A DNA stretch of 64,000 bases from Echinometra lucunter (GCA_029962745.1 CM057157.1:32407828-32471827), one strand, 5' to 3'; positions 1 to 12,489 are shown, numbered from the stretch's first letter. The notes: generated from the letters alone by a model not told the origin. Numbers and translations: made by a program.

Positions 1-35
1 AAATTCCAAGGAAACCAAGCTACCAAGAAAAGGAC

Positions 36-77
<42 letters not shown>

Positions 78-370
78 TAAAATGACGTAACAAAAGGATC
101 GCGCAAAAAAGAAAAAGATCAAAAAAAAAAAAACCCAAGAGGATTCAAAGAGAGAGAGAGAGAGAAAAAAAGCAAAGAGAGAAAAGCAAAAGACTGAGAA
201 AAGAGAGAAGAAAAAACAAAAAAGAAAAGAGAGAAAGAAAAAACAAACAAAAAAAAAAGGGGAAAAGAAAAAGAAGTGATAAAGAGTGAAAGAGGAGAAA
301 AGACAAAGACAAATAAAGGGAAAAGAGGAAGCCAAGAAGACAGGAAAAGAAAGAAAAAGAAAAAGTGTAT
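1..370. repeat. purine-rich low-complexity tract, (GA)n and poly-A
   Basis: The + strand is almost entirely A and G, with several (GA)n runs (about 35-77 and 150-166). Open frames through it on the opposite strand give only Phe/Ser/Leu-rich low-complexity protein. No gene is seen here. Confidence 0.9.
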
Positions 371-420
371 ATACATCCATTTAATATAAGTAAACTATCT
401 ACAATTCAAAAGAAGATAAC

Positions 421-613
421 AAGCAAATAATCACCGTGGGTGAAGGTGACGGACAAGCTATTACTTCCTCGGCGATCTGGATTTATAGGCTTATACGCTA
501 TCTTCTGAGCAGCTTCGCTTCGGAAAAATAGCTACATCCAGCATGAGGTGTGTCCAGATCGCCTCGGAAGTGATAGTTTGTCCATCACCTTCACCAACGG
601 TGATTATTCGCTT
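421..613. repeat. near-perfect 61-bp inverted repeat (hairpin or small MITE)
   Basis: Bases 421-481 are the reverse complement of 553-613 with about 7 mismatches, leaving a loop of roughly 70 bases. The arms carry the motif AATAATCACCG at the outside and GGCGATCTGGA at the loop side. No coding capacity is evident. It may be a short foldback/MITE remnant or a structured transcript; no target duplication was recognised. Confidence 0.85.
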
Positions 614-3200
614 ACTACGGAATGTGACTCTAGAACTCATACTAACAGTTTATTCCAGGAATTGATACTCTTAAGATTTGAAGACAATGTCGCATTCCAG
701 CAATATGTTTTCATTTTTAGGAGAATGAAACCCTGGCGAAAAAAAAATCAATTATGATGAAAAAAAGATAATAGAGAGAAGCAATTTTAAAAAAGTTCCA
801 TAAAAACGGCTACGAAGTGAAAGTTATGAAACGGTTTGAAAAGTCTCAATTTACTTTCTCTGACGATTCTCAAATTGGCAATGCTGCTTCAAAGTGGCGG
901 GTTTCGAAGGAAAACTCTTAATATGTTTTGTACACAAAATTTCAAATTTTCTCCATTATCTCTAAAGATGCTGCTCGTAGCTTTTTTTTTTTCTTTCTTA
1001 TATTGTAGCATATTCCTGTTGGAACCACAATGTGAACTTAACTTACCTTAAGTAATCATTCATAGCATTTCAGCATTTTTCTGCATCAAATTTGCTACCT
1101 TACAATAAGCCACACAAGGAAAACATATGTGTAAACTTCTTATAATTACCTATAAACTGAGTTACAGAGTTATTCTTATTCTGAGATTCATGATGAATCT
1201 CATGCATTGATGCCAACTCTTGATGCCAACTCTTGATATGATTATGGATTTTTTTTTTCAGACTTTCATTAATGATCTTATATCAAATCATAGTCTTGTG
1301 TCAGCACTGAAAACGATGAATATAAAATTATATGACTGAGTGTCACATGGGTGGACTTAAATAAAATTCCAGATAAAACACAACTTGTACCAATCAAAAT
1401 AGATTTACAATTTATTTCAGTATATACAAAAACTCCATTATCAAGAAAAATCTCTCTTTGAAATTCAGTCTTTTCAAACATGTAAAGAAAAATGTTTTAA
1501 CACTTCGAAAACGACAAAGTATACTACTTCAAATTATTGCTCTGTTTCCATGAAATTCAGTCTGACAAATAAGCAAAGGATCCTGCATTGATCTAATCCA
1601 CAATATCCAATTCCAACTCTGACCTTGTCTCTATACCGACAAATACTAACTTCAAGTACCCATGAAAAGATCCTATACTGATCTAATCACAAGAATATTA
1701 TTTACAAAGTATAACTTGGCTGTCACATAAACTTGCAAAATAACATGTTTTAGGATACTTGCATTCTTCCTCAAAAGTACATATCAAATATTCCATAAGC
1801 TTTATAACATTAATTCCATATCAAAATTTCAAATCATCTCTGAAGTTCTTTAAGCTTTTTTTTTTCTTGCTTTCCTTTTTTTTTTTTTACATAAGAAAAT
1901 AGAAGAAATCACAGTTTAACTTACCGATGGCTTCTTCAATTGGCATAAAAATATCAGTATGAATTCTGCCTAATCTGGCCTTTATAAAGCTTCAGCCAAT
2001 ATCAGTGAAATAAGGCTGCTTTTGGTGAAAATTCGAAGTTGAAAATCAAGTTAAATCAAGATGGCGGCTAAAAATGGCGACTGCCTGAAACTGCCCATGT
2101 GCATGTCCTCCACAAAGTCTAAAAGATGCTATGCCCAGAAAACTACTCGAAAAACTATTGGTGTATCCTCCCAATTTTACAATTTTCCAAAAGTATCTCA
2201 AGCTAAGGCTCACTGAGCTCAACTAAAATGACCTATTCACTTTTTCAAGTTATCAAGTTATCAAGTTCAGGTTTTATTTCCAATATAACACAAGAAATGA
2301 AATATTTTTTCTTCTTTTAAACAGAAATATCGTAAATTAACACACAATTTTTTCTCTTATTTAACATCAAAACAAATTAAATGTCTGCTTGACATAGTGT
2401 ATTAAAAGAAAAAAATGATATTGGAAAAGAGAAATCCACAAAAAAGCAATGCTTGTAGTGACGTGGATTCCTCAAGAAAGAAAAAGGAAAGTAAAGAAAA
2501 GAAAACAGGAGAATGTATGATACAGAGCTAGGTGAAACAGCAGTATATATTACAGTTGCAGATTCAGTCATACAGTGAGGACTCCGCCAGATGAACGATG
2601 CGTTGCGTATTTGAGACAATTAAAGAAGAGAAAGGACAAAAGGAAAAGGGAAAAATAAGACAAGATAACATAAGACAAGACAAGACGAAAGAGGGACAAG
2701 ACAAGAAAAGACAAGACAAACAGACAGGGAACACAAGGGGGAAAAGAGAAGAAAATAGCAAGAAATTAAGAAGAGAAAATGGGAGATGGGCTGCCACAGA
2801 CCAACACGACATAACACGACCGACAACCAGACTGAAATATAAAAAGAATAGACAGGTGGGAATTTCGTAAGTATAGGATGGTGCGATGACCTTGTTTGGA
2901 CATAACCAAAATTGAAATCTCAATTCCATTGCTAACGTTTACTACCCTACACACATGTAATAGATATGTAAATTAATTCAAGTCAGTCATCGATGGCAAA
3001 AAAGAATCTCTCACACTCTTCTCCTCACACACTTCTTATTGCTGCATAAAATTTACTCCTTGTCTCTTAGCAACCTGGCTGTGGAGTGAAGATTAGATGA
3101 AAGTTAGCAAGCTTTGCAGGGAAAAATTAATAAAATAAAATAAATGCATCTTCATTGTGACACTGAGATACGAAAAAAAATATGTTGTTTTAATCCTACA
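614..3200. other. non-coding AT-rich stretch
   Basis: Open frames are short and have no recognisable domain. It contains a short tandem duplication near 1205-1236 (TGATGCCAACTCT repeated), poly-T runs near 1858-1886, and a purine-rich (AAGAC)-like stretch at about 2620-2780 that produces spurious open frames on both strands. No gene or transposon with clear ends was recognised. Confidence 0.6.
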
Positions 3201-3213
3201 GCCCGTAGTCACA

Positions 3214-3355
3214 TTTGACTCGGAATGGAGTCAGCTGGGAGTCAACTCTATATTGGGAGTTAAAGTGACTTGGATTTTCGAATTAATTTGACTCGGAATG
3301 GAGTTACGTTGACTCGAATTTAGTCGATTCTCAGTTGACGCCACACCATTCCGAC
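3214..3355. repeat. short repeat block with TTGACTCGGAATGGAGT motif
   Basis: The motif TTGACTCGGAATGGAGT occurs at about 3215-3232 and again at 3288-3305, and its inverted core ATTCCGAC closes the block near 3348-3355. This looks like a small decayed repeat. No family was identified. Confidence 0.4.
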
Positions 3356-3960
3356 CTTGTTTATAGTTGGCTTTGAAAGTTCATTTGTGTCACCTTGTTC
3401 GGTTTCATTTTTATCTTAAAATGAAACATAATTATTTTGTGACACCTGTCTGATGTCTTAACATGCTTACGTTTACTGGTAAAGCGAAATGTATTACACG
3501 GTACAAGGAAGCATAGGCTACGACTCAGGGGGATGCATGTGAGAGAGACCTTCAAATTAGTGATTCTCAAGGCCGTCAAATGTGAAGTTGGGTAAAAAGT
3601 GTGATAATTGGACAACAAATTGTTATTTTCGGGCAAAACGCCTAGGCCCCCTCCTCCGAACATGGAGCTCGTACACCTATACGCGAACAATGTCCAATAG
3701 CCAAGCACCACTATACTTGTATCATTATTCAAAAACTTCTAAATGCAAAGAGAAAATGTGCATACTGAAGGTTAAAGGACTAGATGAATTTACTATATTG
3801 TACAATCACCATTTTTATTTTCGTGCAGCGTGGGGGTTGCCAATGGCTGATTATCTGAGGCCCCCCCCCCCCCCCGTCTAGCCATAAAGACATTTTAAGA
3901 ATTATGTTTGTAGAGAAAATTCGAAATACTATAGTTTCGTCAAAATAATTATCTACTATT

Positions 3961-4034
3961 TTTTCATATAATCTCAAAAAGGAGAAAAAAATGGTATTTT
4001 ACCATTTTTTTTCTCCTTTTTGAAATATATGAAA
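3961..4034. repeat. 36-bp inverted repeat with 3-nt loop
   Basis: Bases 3961-3996 are the reverse complement of 4000-4034 with a few mismatches, around a TTT loop. The core is CAAAAAGGAGAAAAAAATGG. It could form a tight hairpin or cruciform. It lies between a poly-C run (about 3860-3876) and a poly-G run (about 4041-4058). Confidence 0.8.
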
Positions 4035-4839
4035 ACATACGGGGGGGGGGGGGGGGGTTGGACTTACGTTTTTAGTTGAGTGTATATAACATGTATGTAT
4101 ACTAGTATATGCTATAAAGTAATATTGTTTTCTTAGTCTGTTAGGCAACTAAAACGATTTAAATTGAGTGATAAGTGTAAATTCTGTTTCTTCTTTTTCG
4201 TTCTTCTATTATCATTCCCCTTTTCTCTCTCACTTTCCAAATTTATCTTTCCTTTATCAGCATGCGGATTCAAAATTTAAAGAGGGGGTATAAGGATAGA
4301 GACGGATGACATGGATATCTTATACCTGGACGATGTATGAGAGAAAGTTAGGAGGGGAGAGCAGGTAGCACATTTATTTGCTCTAAAACCTGTTGATTTT
4401 TTTTTTTCATTCTTCTAACTGATGTGAAGGGGAAGAGGATGAAATCCATGTAAATCACCAATGATACACCAAGGATTAATAAATCCATACTATAATACAC
4501 CAATAATACACCAAGGATGAATAAATGTATACAAATATACTAAGCTTTCGGGCCGGCGGTTCTAAGATTTCAACTTTATGACTGCAAAATGTACTGTGAT
4601 TTGAAATACAAAGATAAAATCCTAATGTTCCTGTGATTCAGAGTTTAAATCACGATCATGTCTGGACTTCAAGATCATTGTCGTGATTGACAACAAACAT
4701 TCATTTTGCACATCATGTTTTTCCCGTTACTCCTTTTTCATACTAATACTTCTACTTCTTCCTCTTCTGGAGCAAGGAGAGTGGATAAAAATATGCCTTC
4801 ATTTTAATAAGGAAAGGACTGAAAGATGATAAACGAAGT

Positions 4840-4921
4840 GTGTGTGTATGGGTGTGTGCGCGCGTGTGTGTGTGTGAGTGAGAGTGCGTGTTAGGGTGTG
4901 CGTGTGCGGGTTCGCGTGTGG

Positions 4922-4953
<32 letters not shown>

Positions 4954-4955
4954 AT
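4840..4955. repeat. (GT)n microsatellite
   Basis: GT dinucleotides dominate, interrupted by GA/GC variants, with a pure run at about 4929-4953. It directly precedes the LINE reverse-transcriptase fragment. Confidence 0.9.
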
Positions 4956-4964
4956 GGAGGTTAC

Positions 4965-5305
4965 TTTATAATAGATGTTTTAGATGAAATTATTCATTTA
5001 GATCAAGTGGGTTATATGAAAAATAGATAAATTGGAGAAGCAATACGTCTGATAGACGATATGATTTTTCATAGTATTAATAGTAATGAGGAGGACATTT
5101 TCTTAATAGCAGTTGATTTTGAAAAGGCGTTTGACTCTGTTTCTCACAATTTCCTTTTCAAAGCTCTAGAATCATTTGGTTTTGGTCCGTCTTTTTGTTC
5201 ATGGGTTAAAACAATGTACAATGGAATAAGTAGTTGTGTGATGAATGGAGGTGTCTCGACAGGGTATTTTGATATTAAGTGTCGGGGGGTGGGTGGGGTT
5301 AGCCA
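4965..5305 (+). pseudogene. LINE reverse transcriptase fragment (Tx1/L1-like)
   Basis: The translated + strand reads like the central part of a non-LTR reverse transcriptase: DQVGYMKNR, then FLIAVDFEKAFDSVSHNFL (the catalytic Asp block, motif A), then a decayed RGV-GG where RGVRQGDP is expected. One in-frame stop lies after KNR near 5026, and no open frame survives past 5310. This is a truncated dead copy, of the same broad type as the fragment at 12490-15108 but apparently a separate insertion, because the two overlap by roughly 15 residues around RGV. It has no host function. Confidence 0.8.
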
Positions 5306-5310
5306 AATAA

Positions 5311-5964
5311 GACCGTAACAGAGCAAACTTTACAGATGCTGCGGGACACCAGATCTGAGCTTCTTCGACTTTATTGAGGTTTACCAAAACCAACGAAATG
5401 AAAGGAGTAACAAAAACAACCCTGCAATGACAGAAATGAAATAGGATTATCAATAACACCATTTCAAATACATGTTATTAGCACTTGCATCACACAATGT
5501 ACATAATAGACTGCAGATATTGAATACATGGCAAAATATTGATATTGAAAGTGGGGTGTATTCATCTCTATCATTTACTGTAATGATAAAATACATGCAT
5601 TCCTCAAAAACAGCTTGTAAATATCGTTGTAGCTATCTCAAGACTATTTAGTAGTTGTAATCAGCATATTACTCAGATTTAGGCAGATGGCATAAAAATA
5701 CATCATACTCTGTATAAATCACAATATTCTATTAAAATTAATCATTTGTACACAAAAATAGAGAGTCCATGTAATTAATGCCTACCCAAAGTCAGAGGCT
5801 ACCGGTGGTTGCACACCACCTACATCACCCAGGATACCACAAAGGAGTAGCAGCTTCTACATTATTCAAACCCTCAAGACTCAGACTCGATGAGGATCAA
5901 ATGAGTCGGACCCGCTATAATTAAAAGAAAGCAACAATCGTAACCAGAAGATAATCATAACTCC
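5311..5964. other. no gene seen; left flank of LINE insertion
   Basis: Unique-looking AT-rich DNA without coding potential. It ends in the left copy of the LINE target-site duplication and would be contiguous with 11255 onward before the LINE inserted. Confidence 0.6.
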
Positions 5965-5978
5965 AAGGTTATCATGAT
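5965..5978. repeat. target-site duplication, left copy
   Basis: AAGGTTATCATGAT is found here and again at 11241-11254. Between the two copies lies the minus-strand LINE, whose poly-A tail (a T run on this strand) begins at 5979. Confidence 0.9.
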
Positions 5979-6102
5979 TTTTTTTTTTTTTTTTTTTTTT
6001 TTTGGCAGTTCAAAACTAAATCTTTATTTTATATATTTTTTTTTTTATAAACCAAATCTGGTCTTCTTTATTGAAATAAAATACATAATACAAACGTGTA
6101 TT

Positions 6103-8734
6103 TCACAAGTTGTTCAACATAATGTTCCATTTCGTCAGCTTCATAAATACATTTTCTTTCCTTTTATATCTTTCAACATCATATCGGTTTTTCAAAACAT
6201 ATGCAAACATCGTTTTCATTTCAGTACATCTTATCTTTTTCGTAGAAGCTAGTTCAATCTTGATACACTTGAAAATCGAAAATAATGCGTAGTTCAGTAT
6301 CAAATTAATTTCTTCTTTCTTTGTCTCTTGCAAACCATAAACAACGTACTGGATGTTCAAATTAAAATTTTGATCTGAGCACCTTCTTATATATGCTTCT
6401 ATATACTTCCAAAACTTTTTAACTTCCGAGCAAAACCAAAACATATGTAATAAGTCTCCTGTCTGGTTACATTCATCACAAATATCACTACTTCTCATAT
6501 TCCATTTCTTTAAATTAGAAAGAGTTGGCAATAAGTTGTACATAAATCTAAAATTAAAATGGGCAATGGTATTATCTTGAATTTTTTTAAGTTTTAGTGT
6601 CCACGTATATGTCCAAGAGTGTTTTTCCTCGTCTACAACCATTTCTCTCCAAAATAATTGTGCCCTTGATGTTTCAGTATTTAATTGCAACATCTCGTGA
6701 TAAATTTGTTTCACACTAGAACTACTAGTAAGTGATGTAATCACAGATGGCAAACAGGATTCATTCTTCGAACAGTTGTTCTTAAATCTTCTAAATAAAA
6801 ACAAATTGTTTTCTTTTAAATTTTCTCTCCAATTTTTTGGCAATGCCGCAATGCAAACTGCATACTCTGACAACCATTGTCCATCAAGATTTACCAACTT
6901 ATCTTTTAGTTCGTTTACTGTAATGAAGGTATTCTTAGATACCAAATCACCTACGAATAAAATATTTGACCGTATCCAATTCCTGAATAACAACATCCTT
7001 CCATTGTGTCTGATGCTATCATTAAACCATAACAACTCTTTGCAAATTTCTGCACTTGAGATAATCTTTGTGTTATCCTTGAGCAGTTTTTCTTTTTTCA
7101 GAGTAAAGTAGACATATAATATTTCACGATAAAACTTGGGAATTGTTTTCAAAGACAAAACATGCTTTGGATCACATTTGCAATTTCTTATAATGAAACT
7201 TCCACCTAGTTTATCAAACCAGTAATCAAACATCCATTTCCATTTTGATTTTGTATCATCGAAATATCTGAAAAGCCATTTTAGCCTAAAACTGTTAAAC
7301 TGTAAGCCTATGTCTAACATATTTAATCCACCTTTTGATAGATCACTGATTACGTTAGCCCTCTTTACTTTATGAACTTTAGATCCCCAAAGAAAGTTCA
7401 TCATCAACTTATCGATTCTCTTAACTAAATCATTAGGACAAAAGATAATTTGAGCAGTGTATACAAATTTTGGTAATATTAATGTTTTTAAAATAGTTAT
7501 CTTGCCTTTATATGTAAGATTTCGCTGTTTACAAATGTTCAGTAATCTTTCTATTTTATCTATTTTGTCTTTTGACCAATTCAGCTCGCAGCTTAAGGAT
7601 TCATTTCTTGAAAAGAATATGCCAAGAGCTTTAACATAATTCTCAGCCCATGGAATACCACTTATCATTTCAAAAGGTTTTTCTTCCCCTAACCACATTG
7701 CCTGTGTTTTATCCTTATTTAATACAACACCTGAAAAATTTCCAAAATCTGTGATATACTGTACAGCTTTATTCCCTGAGCAAATATTTTGAATGAATAG
7801 TGTCATATCGTCAGCTAACTGACATATCTTTATTTCTTTAGATTTTTCTCCAACACGAATTCCTTTTATACCATCATCACTTCTTATCTTATTACTAACT
7901 ACTTCAATGGCCAAAATAAAAAGTAAAGCAGATAAAGGACAACCTTGTCTTATCCCTCTAGAGGGAAAAAATGTTTCTGTGAAATGTCCACTCAAAAGAA
8001 CACAATTTGAAATTTGTGTATATAAAACTGAAACCCATTTCCTGAACATTGTGTTAAATCCATATTTTTCTAAACATTCATTTATGAAATTCCATTCTAA
8101 AGTGTCGAATGCTTTGTAGAAATCTACAAATAAAGACAACCATCAACTCGCTTGAATTTGTATAATCAATAACATCCTGAATTATTTTTGCATTGTAACA
8201 TCCGTTTCTACCCTTTATGTAACCAACTTGGTCTTCATCTATCAGTGACGATAATACCTTTTGCAACCTATTAGCTAAGACCATTGCGGCCAATTTATAG
8301 TCGACGTTCAGTAACGTAATTGGCCTCCAATTTCTAATATCCTCTTTATCTCCTTTCTTATATAGTAATGTTATAATACCATGACGCTGAGTATGCGATA
8401 AACGTCCTTTCTCAAAACCCGCATTTAAGCTTCCCATCACTAAGTCCTGTACGTCTTCCCAGAATTCCTTGTAAAATTCTACGGTTAATCCGTCTCCACC
8501 AGGGGTCTTATTTGGTTTCATATTTTTCAATGCCTGTGTTATTTCTAATTTTGATATTGTACCTTCACATACATCAGCTTCTTCTTTTTTCAATCGTGGT
8601 CCTTTTGTATCCTGAACGTAATTTCTAATCTCCCATTTGTTCTTATTTAATGAAGTATATAATTTTGAGTAGAATTTGTTAACAAATTGCAAAATTTTAC
8701 TCATATTATGTTCACTGTTCCTTCCTATCTTCAA
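6103..8734 (-). pseudogene. LINE ORF2, reverse transcriptase part (frameshifted)
   Basis: Two overlapping open frames together encode the reverse transcriptase and C-terminal region of ORF2. The upstream piece (8734-8078, 218 aa) has RNWRPITLLNVDYKL and DEDQVGYIKGRN. The downstream piece (8139-6103, 678 aa) has FVDFYKAFDTLEWNF (motif A), SRGIRQGCPLSALLF (motif B), QLADDMTLF (catalytic ADD block) and, near its end, a CDECNQTGDLLHMFWFC knuckle typical of L1/Tx1 ORF2. Continuity is lost by about one base near 8136-8142, inside the catalytic block. A second shift separates this part from the endonuclease near 8735-8745. Apart from these shifts the frame is undamaged, so sequencing error is a real alternative to mutation. 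Confidence 0.88.
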
Positions 8735-8739
8735 AGAAG

Positions 8740-9873
8740 TTATTGATTTTTAACTGCATTCTGCTTCTCTAACTCTACAAAGTATTTCACATTTGTTTCC
8801 CCTTCCTCATAATACTGCACTCGGGACCTAACTTGTGCACCAGCACATCGTTTGTGGTAAAATTGTTCTATTTTTCTCCGTAACTCTACTATATCTTTAT
8901 CATTGCAACTCTTTACAGAATCATTAATTAACTGTTCATATTTTCTTTCTAAAATTTTAATATTAGCATTTTCTTCTTTTTTCAATCGTTTGGCATAATG
9001 TATGGAGTATTCTCTTATCTTTATTTTGCACAGCTCCCATGAGTATGCTATATTTTTTTCATATTTCAGATCTTCTTTCACTATATTAATTATATTTTTA
9101 ATCGTCGATTTATATTCTTCGTTCACAAGGAGGGAGTTATTGAACTTCCAATACCCTCTACCTCGATTGATATTATCGAAAACCAATGTAAAGGTAACTG
9201 CGCAGTGATCAGGGCATATAGCTACCGGTTTTATACATGCTTGTCTGACGTAATTACATAAACAATCTGCAACAAGCCAAAAGTCTATCCTAGAAGCCAT
9301 TTTAAGAAATGTATTTCTAAACGTGAATTGTCTAGTTTCTGGATGTAATTTTCGCCATATATCGACTAACCTAAAATTTTTTATCAATTGATTATACTCT
9401 GGTAACTTTTTATAAATGGATTTTGCTCTTAAGGTATCGAGATCAGGCCTATTCACACAGTTGAAATCACCTCCAAACACTAATGCATATGATTTGATAT
9501 CGGTGCGACATTGAACCCAGTTGCACAGTCGTTGCAAGAACTTTACTTTTTCTTTCTTTTCTGTAGGAACATATGCATTTACCAAGCACATTTTTCTGTC
9601 ACCAATGCACATATTAAGCAATATTTTTCGTCCATCATTGTCTATGACACTGGAGTTAATACAAATATCTAAATTTTCTTTACACAGTATTGAAACACCT
9701 TTTCCATGGTTACTTCCGAATGAATGAAATGTCGGTCCCTTCCATTCTGACTCTATTTTTTCTTCCAAGTCCTGCGTTAAAAAAGTTTCCTGTAAGAACA
9801 AAATATCCACATTTTGATTTCTAAGCCACTGAAATAACAAATTTCTTTTTCTATTATTCCTTTTTCCCCGCAC
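8740..9873 (-). pseudogene. LINE ORF2, apurinic-type endonuclease part
   Basis: A 377-aa frame with the exonuclease-endonuclease-phosphatase fold: ILFLQETFL (catalytic Glu), VFGGDFNC (the GDFN Asp/Asn motif), SRIDFWLV, and CPDHCAVTF, which corresponds to the SDH active-site motif with Ser replaced by Pro. It nicks target DNA to prime reverse transcription. The start at 9873 is probably internal to ORF2, because the upstream gap to ORF1 is only about 50 bases. It ends in a stop just before the reverse-transcriptase frame, so a frameshift near 8740 has split what should be one protein of about 1270 residues. Confidence 0.88.
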
Positions 9874-9924
9874 ATTGAGTGACAGGAAAGTAACACACTT
9901 CTCCGTAATGTGGAGGTTCTCAAA

Positions 9925-11115
9925 CTATTTTTTATTTGATCCCTTCCTTCTTCTCTTTCTCTCTTGTCTGTCTTTACGTTTCTTCTCTCTGTCGCTCACG
10001 GCGTTTTCTGATCGATAATCAGTGGATTCATAGCCGTCAGTATTGTCGCTATTCTCAGCATCAGAGCTTTGACTTGCATTGATTGCGTGCGTGCTTTTCA
10101 ACCAAAGATCCGGCAAACTTCGTTGTGTGGCTCGCTCTTCACGTGCGGTGCGAGTGTTTTCATCTTTACGCACCAACGGGTTTGCATGGTTGACGGAATT
10201 GACCTTGGTGGTGAAAACATGATCACTTGTCGCACGATCTTGATGTGCGGAGCTCTCGTTGCCAGTAGCGATAGGGCGTTCCCCAATACTTTGCATATCT
10301 TCACCTACGGCGCCAAAATGATGGGTCTGATCACGTGACTCCTCACACTCGAAGCTCTTGTGTCCAGGACGTTTACATCGTTTGCATATGAAAGGCTTGA
10401 CACATGTTGAAGCATGGTGCCCAGCATCCAGACACCTCGAGCACGTTGCTAGGGACGCTCCCATTGATTGCCCGTCGTGGAAAATCCTCGCCTTAAAAGA
10501 GGCGAGTCTACAATGCCGGTCAAGTGGTTTATCAAGTTTTTCCACATATAAAACCCTGTCACCGTTTAGACATGATGTGAGCTGTCCATTTACTCTTAAT
10601 CGCTGCCTTATGATTTTCCCTCTCACTTTACATTTCTTTTCCTCTAGTTCATGTGTAATCACTTCGTCACTCACTGACAGTGGGATATCCTTAATTGTAA
10701 GTCTAAGGAGATTTTCACTCTTCTCCCTTAGAAAGGGGTTAGTGTCAAAAATGGGTACGTTTACACCTCTCATTCTCAAACCTTGAGCTAATAAGGGTAG
10801 TCTGAGTTCTCTGTCTTTGAGATATATTCGCCACAATCCACCCACCTTTTGTATACCCATGATGGTTTCGGGAGCAGTTGACTTGGAAAGGGTAAGATAG
10901 ATCTCCTCTCCTGTCGGCTGGTTCCGCTCCGCATTGGGTATATCTGCTTGACGCATGAATACGGGTTTCGAGCCGGGATCTCTTCGGCTTGGATTGTCGG
11001 CCATAGTTTTCTCCGCGTATGTACTGTCGGTCTCCTTCCTGAATCTATCTCTATCTCCTCCATCACTTTTCGAGTGACTTTCAACGTCCACTGATACTTC
11101 TGTTGGTATTTCCAT
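9925..11115 (-). CDS. LINE ORF1, CCHC zinc-knuckle nucleic-acid-binding protein
   Basis: An intact 396-aa frame starting at the first ATG of the element. The N-terminal third is polar. The centre (about residues 60-200) resembles the RNA-binding region of Tx1/L1-type ORF1. Two knuckles follow at about residues 222-257, CSRCLDAGHHASTC and CKRCKRPGHKSFEC, both C-x2-C-x4-H-x4-C. The C-terminus is very basic (KKRKDRQERKRRRKG). By analogy with the family it packages element RNA into a ribonucleoprotein particle. It ends about 50 bases before the endonuclease frame of ORF2. Its intactness, against a frameshifted ORF2, fits a recent insertion. Confidence 0.9.
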   Translation of the reverse strand: MEIPTEVSVDVESHSKSDGGDRDRFRKETDSTYAEKTMADNPSRRDPGSKPVFMRQADIPNAERNQPTGEEIYLTLSKSTAPETIMGIQKVGGLWRIYLKDRELRLPLLAQGLRMRGVNVPIFDTNPFLREKSENLLRLTIKDIPLSVSDEVITHELEEKKCKVRGKIIRQRLRVNGQLTSCLNGDRVLYVEKLDKPLDRHCRLASFKARIFHDGQSMGASLATCSRCLDAGHHASTCVKPFICKRCKRPGHKSFECEESRDQTHHFGAVGEDMQSIGERPIATGNESSAHQDRATSDHVFTTKVNSVNHANPLVRKDENTRTAREERATQRSLPDLWLKSTHAINASQSSDAENSDNTDGYESTDYRSENAVSDREKKRKDRQERKRRRKGSNKK

Positions 11116-11240
11116 CTTGGTGTAGATAAATGCCTTATTTAGAATAAGGTTTCGAAAAATGCGAAATTTTAAGGTCCTAAACAGAGAGGTAATTCCTGCG
11201 ATCGTAATCGTATGAAATAGCGCCCTCCTTGATCTAAATG

Positions 11241-11254
11241 AAGGTTATCATGAT
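11241..11254. repeat. target-site duplication, right copy
   Basis: AAGGTTATCATGAT matches 5965-5978 base for base and marks the 5' end of the minus-strand LINE at 11240. Confidence 0.9.
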
Positions 11255-12489
11255 AAAATTGCTTAGAATCCCCTAAATTAATATTCAAACATATCATATT
11301 TCTCAAACAATTCTACTATTTTCAGTATGGATAATCATTGGTAGTGATATCAACTCACAAATATCTAGTGTTGTCTTTTGCAAGCATGAATAACCAAAAT
11401 AGTAGAAACTATGTTCATTAATTCCAAAGTTTTGACCAAGACCCAAGTGTATGAAATAGAGCAAGTAGTTTTTTATCGAACGGAGTCAAACTGCATATTT
11501 CTGTCTATTGAGCTCAACACAACCATTCTCTAATACATTAGTTTACTCATCTGATACTGCAATTAAAAGAGTAATTTAAGTCGACAAACAAACAATCGGT
11601 GTATGCTCAGTAAGCAAAGTCATAGATCTTACTTCCTAGTTCAGAACCATAATCAGAAATCATCACATATAATATAATATAACGAGACAAGCTAGAAGCA
11701 TACCTTACTATGGGCGCCGCCATTTTGGAATACAATGTTTACTATAGAACGCCCTCTATGTTATCTTTTAAGTAATCAACTAAAACTTTCGCTTCAATTC
11801 AACAAGTAATCCTACATTTCAGACCTTTCAAATATCAAGTATTACTTATATTCATTCTTCCCAACAATTTCTAGCATGAAAAGTAAACCAGTAAATATTC
11901 TCATATTTCGTAAGTTACAACTTATCTTTGAACTTGATCGAGATACACTTGCTTTGCCAAAGTCATGAAAGTAAAAGTGACTAAATTCAATCTTAAAACA
12001 AGTCATTCTTTTCACATAATTTTGTCCATGATAGTACAGAAACAATTAATTAATAAATAATTACACTTTGCTGTAATTCTATGCAAGAATAAGATAAACG
12101 ACACTTACATCAGCCCTTTCCCAGGCCTGCTTCGATTGCAGTCCGACCTGCACCAGAACCAGGACGTGCAATAATCTACCTAACGTAAAATGCCAACAAG
12201 CAGTGGAGTCGCGGAACCACCGAGAAAATATCATTCCGCTAAGGATTTCTTAAACTTTGAAATGGCCAATATGAAAAGGATTGAAGTATATATATAATGT
12301 TTCACTCAATATTACGAGAAATCAAATCCTTAAAATCTGTAAATTACATAACAAGGATTTGAAAATAACTAGAATTATATTTTTCGAGCGTACATACATC
12401 GATCATCCTAACCCTATCTAGTGATCCGGCCGATCAAGAAAATTCCAAACAACTGTACGAAAATACTATGCAAATTAGGCACATTCTTC
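11255..12489. other. no gene seen between LINE copies
   Basis: AT-rich DNA with only short open frames and no domain. It was contiguous with 5311-5978 before the LINE insertion. A block near 12110-12240 is richer in GC (the stretch around CAGGCCTGCTTCG) but has no recognisable identity. Confidence 0.5.

Larger units (their letters stand above)
5979..11240 (-). mobile_element. full-length Tx1/L1-like non-LTR retrotransposon
   Basis: A 5262-bp element on the minus strand: a 5' UTR of about 125 bp (11240-11116), ORF1 with two CCHC knuckles (11115-9925), ORF2 with an APE-type endonuclease and reverse transcriptase (9873-6103, with two apparent frameshifts), a short 3' UTR, and a poly-A tail of about 25 A seen as a T run at 5979-6003. 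Exact 14-bp direct repeats flank it, the mark of target-primed reverse transcription. Full length and long open frames indicate a young insertion. The L1/Tx1 assignment rests on the CCHC ORF1, the ADDMTLF-type RT core and the C-terminal cysteine-rich motif; no database comparison was possible. Confidence 0.92.
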
